From: CAZUTK01 sp964623265
Lineage (GTDB): Bacteria; Electryoneota; B3-LCP
Assembly: GCA_964623265.1 (NCBI GenBank)
Contig: CAZUTK010000004.1
Coordinates: forward strand, 12,188 to 76,187
DNA length: 64,000 nucleotides
Direction: 5' to 3'
The notes beneath the pieces were generated by a model that saw only the letters and a list, made by a program, of their open reading frames with translations, searched no databases and was not told the DNA's origin. This document shows positions 59,240-64,000 of the stretch, piece after piece (within the stretch, counting starts at the first letter, position 1; each line of letters begins with the position of its first letter). The position numbers and the translations under genes were made by a program.

Positions 59240-60094
59240 CTATTTGTAATCGTAAAATCCCTTGTTGTTCTTCCTGCCTAAACGCCCTTCCGATACCATT
59301 TTTTCAAGCAACGGGCAGGGGCGATACTTTTCATCCTTGAAGCCTTCGTAAAGCACCTTCAGGATGGAGAGACACACATCCAAGCCGATGAGATCCGCTA
59401 GAGTCAGCGGCCCCATGGGATGTCCCATCCCCAACTTCATCACAGTGTCTATCGCTTCGCGCGTCCCGACACCCTCCTGCAGGCAGTAGATGGCTTCGTT
59501 GATCATCGGCATCAGAATGCGGTTGGCGATGAATCCTGGAAAATCTTCCGAACGAGCCGGCGTTTTTCCCATCTTACGCGCCAGCTCTTCGATGATGTCG
59601 TATGTTTCCGCCGATGTCTTCTTCCCGCAGATGATCTCCACCAGCTGCATCATCGGCACCGGATTCATAAAGTGCATCCCGATGACTCGATCCGGGCGTT
59701 TGGTCTGCGCCGCCAGTTCCGTGATGGAAATCGAAGAAGTGTTGCTCGCCAGAATGGCTTCGCGCTTGGCGGTCTTGTCCAGCCGGCGGAAGATATCCTT
59801 CTTCAGATCCGCATTCTCGAACACCGCTTCGATGATCAAATCCGCATTGGGGACGTCATCCCACGACGTCGTATAAACGATTCTTTTCAGAGCGTCCGTC
59901 ATGCGGTATTCTGGGATGGATTTCTTCTCCACCTGACGGGACATATTCTTCTCGATCGTTGCGCGGGCGCGATCTAACGCTTCCTGCGTCTCATCTATTA
60001 GAATGACATCGAAGCCGGACTGCGAAGCGACATGAGCGATGCCGTTTCCCATCGTTCCCGCTCCGATCACAGCGATTTTCTTAATTTCAATCAT
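59240..60094 (-). CDS. 3-hydroxybutyryl-CoA dehydrogenase
   Basis: This 284-residue NAD(P)-dependent enzyme oxidises (S)-3-hydroxyacyl-CoA or works in reverse. It has GAGTMGNGIAHVASQSG (dinucleotide fold) and ASNTSSISITELA. GMHFMNPVPMMQLVEI holds the catalytic His/Glu region, and GHPMGPLTLADLIGLD the C-terminal domain. Good SD (GGAGG). It lies between thiolase and acyl-CoA dehydrogenase genes. No enoyl-CoA hydratase is in the group; it would have to come from elsewhere. Confidence 0.9.
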   Translation of the reverse strand: MIEIKKIAVIGAGTMGNGIAHVASQSGFDVILIDETQEALDRARATIEKNMSRQVEKKSIPEYRMTDALKRIVYTTSWDDVPNADLIIEAVFENADLKKDIFRRLDKTAKREAILASNTSSISITELAAQTKRPDRVIGMHFMNPVPMMQLVEIICGKKTSAETYDIIEELARKMGKTPARSEDFPGFIANRILMPMINEAIYCLQEGVGTREAIDTVMKLGMGHPMGPLTLADLIGLDVCLSILKVLYEGFKDEKYRPCPLLEKMVSEGRLGRKNNKGFYDYK

Positions 60095-60121
60095 TAGGTC
60101 CTCCAGAAGTTCTTAAGGTTC

Positions 60122-60147
60122 TTCGGATTCATTGCATTCATTCGATT
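60122..60147. repeat. Intergenic repeat, site 2 (both motifs)
   Basis: TTCGGATTCATT (60122-60133) is directly followed by GCATTCATTCGATT (60134-60147), between thiolase and 3-hydroxybutyryl-CoA dehydrogenase genes. Each half recurs once nearby (58003-58014 and 61376-61389). Possible operator or RNA signal. Confidence 0.4.
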
Positions 60148-60165
60148 GCAGAATTCAGCTCATCC

Positions 60166-61350
60166 TCATCGCTCCACAATCACGCATACGGCTTCGCCGC
60201 CGCCGATGCAGAGGGACGTCAGTCCGCGTTTCGCGCTGCGGTCCTCCATCGCATACAAGAGCGTCACGAGAAGGCGTGCGCCGGAAGCTCCGATGGGATG
60301 CCCCAGGGATACTGCGCCACCGTTCACGTTCACTTTCGCGGGATCCAGTCCCAGGTTGCGGTTATTGATGATGGCGACTACCGAAAACGCTTCGTTGATC
60401 TCGAATAGATCAATATCCTTCGTCTCCAATTTCGCCTTTTCCAGCGCTTTCTTGATGGCATAGGTCGGTGCCGTGGTGAACCACTCCGGATCTTGACTCG
60501 CGGTGGCGTGCGCCACGAAGCGCGCCAGCGGTTTCACTCCGAGAGACTTGGCTTTCTCCGCCGCCATAACAACGACCGCTGCGGCTCCGTCGTTGATCGA
60601 AGAAGCATTCGCGGCGGTGATCGTGCCGTCCTTCACGAAAGCCGGCTTAAGCGTGGGGAATCTATCCACTTTCGCTTTCCCCGGTTCCTCATCTTCGGAG
60701 ACCACCGTCACAGCGCCTTTTTTATCCACGATTTCAACTGGCGCAATTTCCGCTTTGAATTTTCCGTCGGCGATGGCCTGCAGCGCTCGGCGGTAGGATT
60801 CCGCAGCGTAGGCATCCTGTTCCTCCCGCGTGATCTTATAGGTCTTTGCGCAGAGTTCGCCGGCGTTGCCCATATGGAAGTTATTGTAGACGTCCCAGAG
60901 CCCGTCGAAAATCATGCCGTCAATCAACTGAGCGTTTCCCATTCGGAATCCGGTGCGTCCGTTCAGGGAATAGTAAGGCACCAAACTCATATTCTCCATT
61001 CCGCCGGCGACGACGATGTCAGCATCGCCGCACTGGATGGCTTGAGCCGCCAGCATAACCGATTTCAGTCCCGATCCGCAGACTTTATTGACCGTCATAG
61101 CGCCGGCGGAACGAGGGATGCCGGCGTAGATCATCGCCTGACGAGCCGGCGCCTGCCCGACTCCCGCCGACAAAACGCAACCCATAATCACTTCGTCCAC
61201 TTGTTCCGGTTGGATGCCAGCACGCTCCAAAGCCGCCTTGATCGCCACCGCTCCCAAACGCGGCGCGGGAACCGTCGCCAGCGATCCCAGAAAGGACCCG
61301 ATGGGAGTCCGCGCCGCTCCAACAATGACAACTTCGCGTAGATTCGCCAT
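60166..61350 (-). CDS. Acetyl-CoA acetyltransferase (thiolase)
   Basis: This 394-residue enzyme condenses two acetyl-CoA or cleaves acetoacetyl/3-oxoacyl-CoA. Nucleophile Cys91 is in TVNKVCGSGLKSV, the catalytic His in LGHPIGASGARLL, and the second Cys in SLCIGGGEAV. A biosynthetic/degradative type II thiolase. Strong SD (GGAGGAAAT). Neighbours fit butanoate and fatty-acid oxidation. Confidence 0.9.
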   Translation of the reverse strand: MANLREVVIVGAARTPIGSFLGSLATVPAPRLGAVAIKAALERAGIQPEQVDEVIMGCVLSAGVGQAPARQAMIYAGIPRSAGAMTVNKVCGSGLKSVMLAAQAIQCGDADIVVAGGMENMSLVPYYSLNGRTGFRMGNAQLIDGMIFDGLWDVYNNFHMGNAGELCAKTYKITREEQDAYAAESYRRALQAIADGKFKAEIAPVEIVDKKGAVTVVSEDEEPGKAKVDRFPTLKPAFVKDGTITAANASSINDGAAAVVVMAAEKAKSLGVKPLARFVAHATASQDPEWFTTAPTYAIKKALEKAKLETKDIDLFEINEAFSVVAIINNRNLGLDPAKVNVNGGAVSLGHPIGASGARLLVTLLYAMEDRSAKRGLTSLCIGGGEAVCVIVER

Positions 61351-61375
61351 ATTTCCTCCGCTTATCTATGTTACA

Positions 61376-61389
61376 GCATTCATTCGATT
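61376..61389. repeat. Intergenic repeat GCATTCATTCGATT, site 3
   Basis: This 14-mer is identical to 60134-60147. It lies before the thiolase gene and overlaps the stop of the MBL-fold gene. Confidence 0.35.
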
Positions 61390-62230
61390 AATCAAAGGTT
61401 TCCGGCATAAAATTGATGACTCCCCCCGTTTCCGTCACTCGCCCGACTTTAACACGAGGCGAATGCTCGAAGATCAGCAGATAGTTACCCTGCACGGCTT
61501 CCTTCAGCAATTCCTCCTTGAATTTGGCGGTATCCGCGGGGAAAAGATCGTACCCCATCACGTAGGGAACTTTGATATGAGATGAGGTCGGAATTAAATC
61601 CGCCAGAAAGAGAGCCTTTTCTCCTTCGGATTCAATCTCGATGATCTGATGAGCGCGTGTATGGCCCCCGGTTACCCGGGCGCGGATTCCCGGGATGATT
61701 TCCGCATCGCCGTCTATCAACTGAATTTGGTCGGTTGACTGCAGCGGTGCGATGTCATCCGGGTTGTAGCTGGCGTGAGTTCTAGAAGAAGGCGCCATGG
61801 CGTCTTCAAACTCTCCTTTCTGCATCACATAGCGCGCTCTGGGGAAAGTGGGTCGAATCACGCCTTCCAGATCTTTGTAGGTATTCCCGCCGATATGATC
61901 GAAGTGGAGGTGCGAGTTGATCACATAATCAATCTTCTCCGGCGGGACTTCCAACCTATGAAGCTCTGGAATCAGCCCACGGGGCAATTCAATTTGATAG
62001 ATTTCGAGCTCTTTAGCTTCGTATTTCGAGCCAGTTCCGGTGTCGATCAGCACGTTGTGTTCCCCTGTCCGCACCAGAACGGGGTTGACGGAGAGGATGA
62101 TGCGATTGCGATCATCCGCCGGTTCCAGGCGGTCCCAGATGACTTTGGGCACCACGCCGAACATAGCGCCGCCGTCCAGCCTGAAATAACCGTCGTGCAG
62201 TATATTGATTTCAAATTTTCCCAGCTTCAT
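61388..62230 (-). CDS. MBL-fold metallo-hydrolase (AttM/lactonase-like)
   Basis: This 280-residue dinuclear-zinc hydrolase has the core motif HLHFDHIGGN (HxHxDH), with VLIDTGTGSKYEAK before it. Later ligands are in VTGGHTRAHQI and LFLADLIPTSSH. The layout is like N-acyl-homoserine lactonases and related esterases. Position between acyl-CoA genes suggests a thioester or lactone substrate (inference). No signal peptide. Confidence 0.8.
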   Translation of the reverse strand: MKLGKFEINILHDGYFRLDGGAMFGVVPKVIWDRLEPADDRNRIILSVNPVLVRTGEHNVLIDTGTGSKYEAKELEIYQIELPRGLIPELHRLEVPPEKIDYVINSHLHFDHIGGNTYKDLEGVIRPTFPRARYVMQKGEFEDAMAPSSRTHASYNPDDIAPLQSTDQIQLIDGDAEIIPGIRARVTGGHTRAHQIIEIESEGEKALFLADLIPTSSHIKVPYVMGYDLFPADTAKFKEELLKEAVQGNYLLIFEHSPRVKVGRVTETGGVINFMPETFD

Positions 62231-62263
62231 GGTAACTCCGTTTATTTAGCTGAACTGATCGTA

Positions 62264-63400
62264 TCAGGATTTCAACAAGCTGCGCGCGATGACGATGCGC
62301 TGAATCTCCGACGTCCCTTCGCCGATTTCGGTGACTTTGACATCCCGGAACATCCGCTCGATGGGATACTCCTTCGTGTAACCGTATCCGCCGTGGATCT
62401 GCAGGCTCTTGATGCAGCAGCGGGTCGCGACTTCCGATGCGTAGAGCTTCGCCATCGAAGCCTGCGTGGAATAGCTTTTGCCGGCATCCTTCAGGCGCGC
62501 GGCATGATAGACCAGATGCCGCGCGGCTTCAATTTCCGTCGCCATATCCGCCAGGAAGAACTGGATCGCCTGGAAATTGCTGATAGGCTGATTGAACTGT
62601 TTGCGTTCCCGACTGTATTTCAGGGCTTCATCGAAAGCGCCCTGAGCGATGCCCAACGCCATCGCTCCGATCGAAATGCGCCCGCCGTCCAGGATGGTCA
62701 TGAACTGCTTGAACCCTTCGTTTTCCTTGCCTAAGAGGCTGGATTCCGGCACGCGGCAGTTTTCGAAGATCAATTCCGCGGTGTCCGATCCGCGGATCCC
62801 CAATTTGTGGATTTTCTTCCCTACGCTGAAACCGGGGGTGCCGCGCTCGATCAAAAAGGCGGAGATGCCCTTGACGCCTTTTGAGCGATCCGTCATAGCG
62901 GTGATCACCGACGTCAACGCGCAAGATCCGTTGGTGATGAACATCTTCGTCCCGTTGATCACCCAGCCGCCCTCCACTCGAACCGCCGAGGTTTCTGTGC
63001 CGCCTGCGTCGGATCCGGCATTGGGTTCCGTCAAGCCGAAAGAACCGAGCTCCTCGCCGCTGCACAATCGCGGCAGATACTTCTTCTTCTGCTCTTCGGT
63101 GCCGAAAAGATAGATGGGATTGGCGCCGAGCGAGACGTGCGAGGCGAGGGTGATGCCGGTGGATGCGCAGACTCTGCTCAGCTCTTCCACGGCGATGATG
63201 TAGCTCAGGGTATCCATGCCGGCGCCGCCGTATTCTTCCGGGAAGATGATGCCCATCAACCCCAATTCGCCCATGCTCTTCAGAACGTCCGGATCAATAA
63301 ACTCCTGCTCATCGAATTTCGCCGCTCGAGGTTTGACCACTTCCTGAGCGAAATCGCGCACAGTCTTCTGCAGCAGTTCCTGTTCTTCGGTGAGAAACAT
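62264..63400 (-). CDS. Acyl-CoA dehydrogenase
   Basis: This is a 378-residue flavoprotein. LMGIIFPEEYGGAGMDTLSY, SFGLTEPNAGSDAGG, RKQFNQPISNFQAIQFFLAD and MFRDVKVTEIGEGTSEIQ are the family blocks, including the Glu box near the C-terminus. It is a paralogue of the enzyme at 58018-59178; two such genes in one group suggest different chain lengths or branched acyl-CoA. First gene of the oxidation group visible on the transcript, 30 bp after the membrane protein gene. Confidence 0.9.
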   Translation of the reverse strand: MFLTEEQELLQKTVRDFAQEVVKPRAAKFDEQEFIDPDVLKSMGELGLMGIIFPEEYGGAGMDTLSYIIAVEELSRVCASTGITLASHVSLGANPIYLFGTEEQKKKYLPRLCSGEELGSFGLTEPNAGSDAGGTETSAVRVEGGWVINGTKMFITNGSCALTSVITAMTDRSKGVKGISAFLIERGTPGFSVGKKIHKLGIRGSDTAELIFENCRVPESSLLGKENEGFKQFMTILDGGRISIGAMALGIAQGAFDEALKYSRERKQFNQPISNFQAIQFFLADMATEIEAARHLVYHAARLKDAGKSYSTQASMAKLYASEVATRCCIKSLQIHGGYGYTKEYPIERMFRDVKVTEIGEGTSEIQRIVIARSLLKS

Positions 63401-63430
63401 CCTGGATCCCTTCTTGATTCTATTTCGATT

Positions 63431-64000
63431 TTACTTTTCCCCAGGTGCAACTGCTCTTTTGCTCTGGAACCAGTTCAAAAATTCGTCCACGCCCGCCGCC
63501 GCCAGCAGAAAAAGCGCCGGATACATCGGCATTCGGTAACGCGGCACCACAATCGTCAGGCTGAAAAGAGCCGTGAAACACAGAATCTGCAGGAACCAGA
63601 CCGACCACTCCTTCCAGCGGCTGCGTATTCGGATCGCTCCATAAGCAGCGAAGACCAATGTCAACAGCCAGGGTCCCAGATACCAGATGCTGCCGGTCAA
63701 GGAATGAGTCTTATCCCGCCACCAGTAATAGGAAAGCCGAGTCAGGCAGAGGCGCAGGTACTCGCCGGGATTCTCCCGGATGAATCGCTTGACCTCACCC
63801 GCGAAAAACCGGTCTCTCTGAATTTCATCCAGAGGATCCAGTTGCGAATCTATATAAGCGAGGTATTCCGGCGGCAGCTTCTCATCGGCGCACTCGTAGT
63901 CGAAATTCCGCACCGTGCCGGTGGCACCGGGATGATTGCCGCGCCAGAAATTATACGCAAAGGCGGAGCGCAGCGGCACGAAGGCGCCCAACCGTATGTA
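63431..64000 (-). CDS. GT39-like membrane protein, N-terminus outside the window
   Basis: Only the C-terminal ~189 codons are visible; the frame is open to the window edge, and the TTG at 63991 is not a convincing start. A soluble loop with RENPGEYLRLCLTRLSYYWW is followed by 3-4 hydrophobic helices. PRYRMPMYPALFLLAAAGVD resembles the VRYRLPVEFCLMIFAG end of the GT-C glycosyltransferase at 39582-40823. Likely a membrane mannosyl/glycosyl transferase (GT39/PMT type), function otherwise unknown. Confidence 0.6.
   Translation of the reverse strand, partial: YIRLGAFVPLRSAFAYNFWRGNHPGATGTVRNFDYECADEKLPPEYLAYIDSQLDPLDEIQRDRFFAGEVKRFIRENPGEYLRLCLTRLSYYWWRDKTHSLTGSIWYLGPWLLTLVFAAYGAIRIRSRWKEWSVWFLQILCFTALFSLTIVVPRYRMPMYPALFLLAAAGVDEFLNWFQSKRAVAPGEK

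Overview
The window comes from a Gram-negative-type bacterium. It encodes an outer-membrane export lipoprotein (Wza type), a D15/Omp85-type beta-barrel, an MCE/MlaD protein, and secreted FN3 proteins with an NYPxPFN-type C-terminal domain. Those C-terminal domains, the TAnnTTT-like -10 elements of the best promoters, and the mix of SecA/Smg/TopA with HprK and mannose-type PTS proteins suggest the FCB superphylum or a related candidate phylum (for example KSB1, Zixibacteria or Calditrichota). The genus cannot be told from the sequence, and the phylum call is inference. Every gene but one lies on the minus strand. No tRNA, rRNA, CRISPR array, IS element or prophage was seen, and no gene-free stretch exceeds about 180 bp.

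Region 1 (1-4540): two small operons for secreted or envelope proteins. One is FN3 protein, FN3 protein with sorting domain, then two paralogous HAMP-linker-like membrane proteins. It has a strong promoter and an unassigned structured leader of about 150 nt. The other is an FGE-fold protein followed by a second FN3/sorting-domain protein.

Region 2 (4533-42510): one exopolysaccharide locus of about 38 kb, read leftward from a strong promoter in front of wza. In order of transcription: Wza lipoprotein, ExeA-like ATPase, GT39-type glycosyltransferase, UDP-sugar 4-epimerase, Wzz/GumC-like chain-length protein, degenerate BY-kinase-like ATPase, flippase, deacetylase-like protein, two GT4 enzymes, O-antigen polymerase/ligase, carbamoyltransferase, GT4, heparinase II/III-like protein, methyltransferase, glycosyltransferase, AlgD-type GDP-mannose dehydrogenase, a 1391-residue beta-helix plus repeat protein, GT2, GT4, epimerase, methyltransferase, pyruvyl transferase-like protein, CapK-like ligase, M14 carboxypeptidase, two more CapK-like ligases, a second flippase and a radical SAM/SPASM protein. 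Together they predict an acidic polymer made by Wzx/Wzy-type assembly, with a GDP-mannuronate precursor and unusual carbamoyl, methyl, pyruvyl or acyl/amide decorations. One CapK-like gene is broken by a 12-N assembly gap.

Region 3 (42523-46541): the only plus-strand gene, an alpha/alpha-toroid-like protein that converges on a tightly coupled MlaD, nucleotidyltransferase, D15-barrel operon.

Region 4 (46566-52647): a housekeeping and regulatory string (smg, topA, xerC, hpf, hprK, PTS EIIA, PTS EIIB) without a PTS membrane component in view. This looks like a regulatory PTS.

Region 5 (52678-64000): secA, phosphoesterase, nusB and a branched-chain aminotransferase, then a fatty-acid/butanoate oxidation group (two acyl-CoA dehydrogenases, 3-hydroxyacyl-CoA dehydrogenase, thiolase, MBL hydrolase). 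The intergenic spaces of that group share short repeated motifs. A truncated GT39-like membrane protein runs off the right edge.

Many genes in regions 2-4 overlap by ATGA, GTGA or TTGA, so translational coupling and non-ATG starts are common. Starts given here were chosen from Shine-Dalgarno (SD) matches, overlaps and family N-termini, and often differ from the longest possible reading frame.
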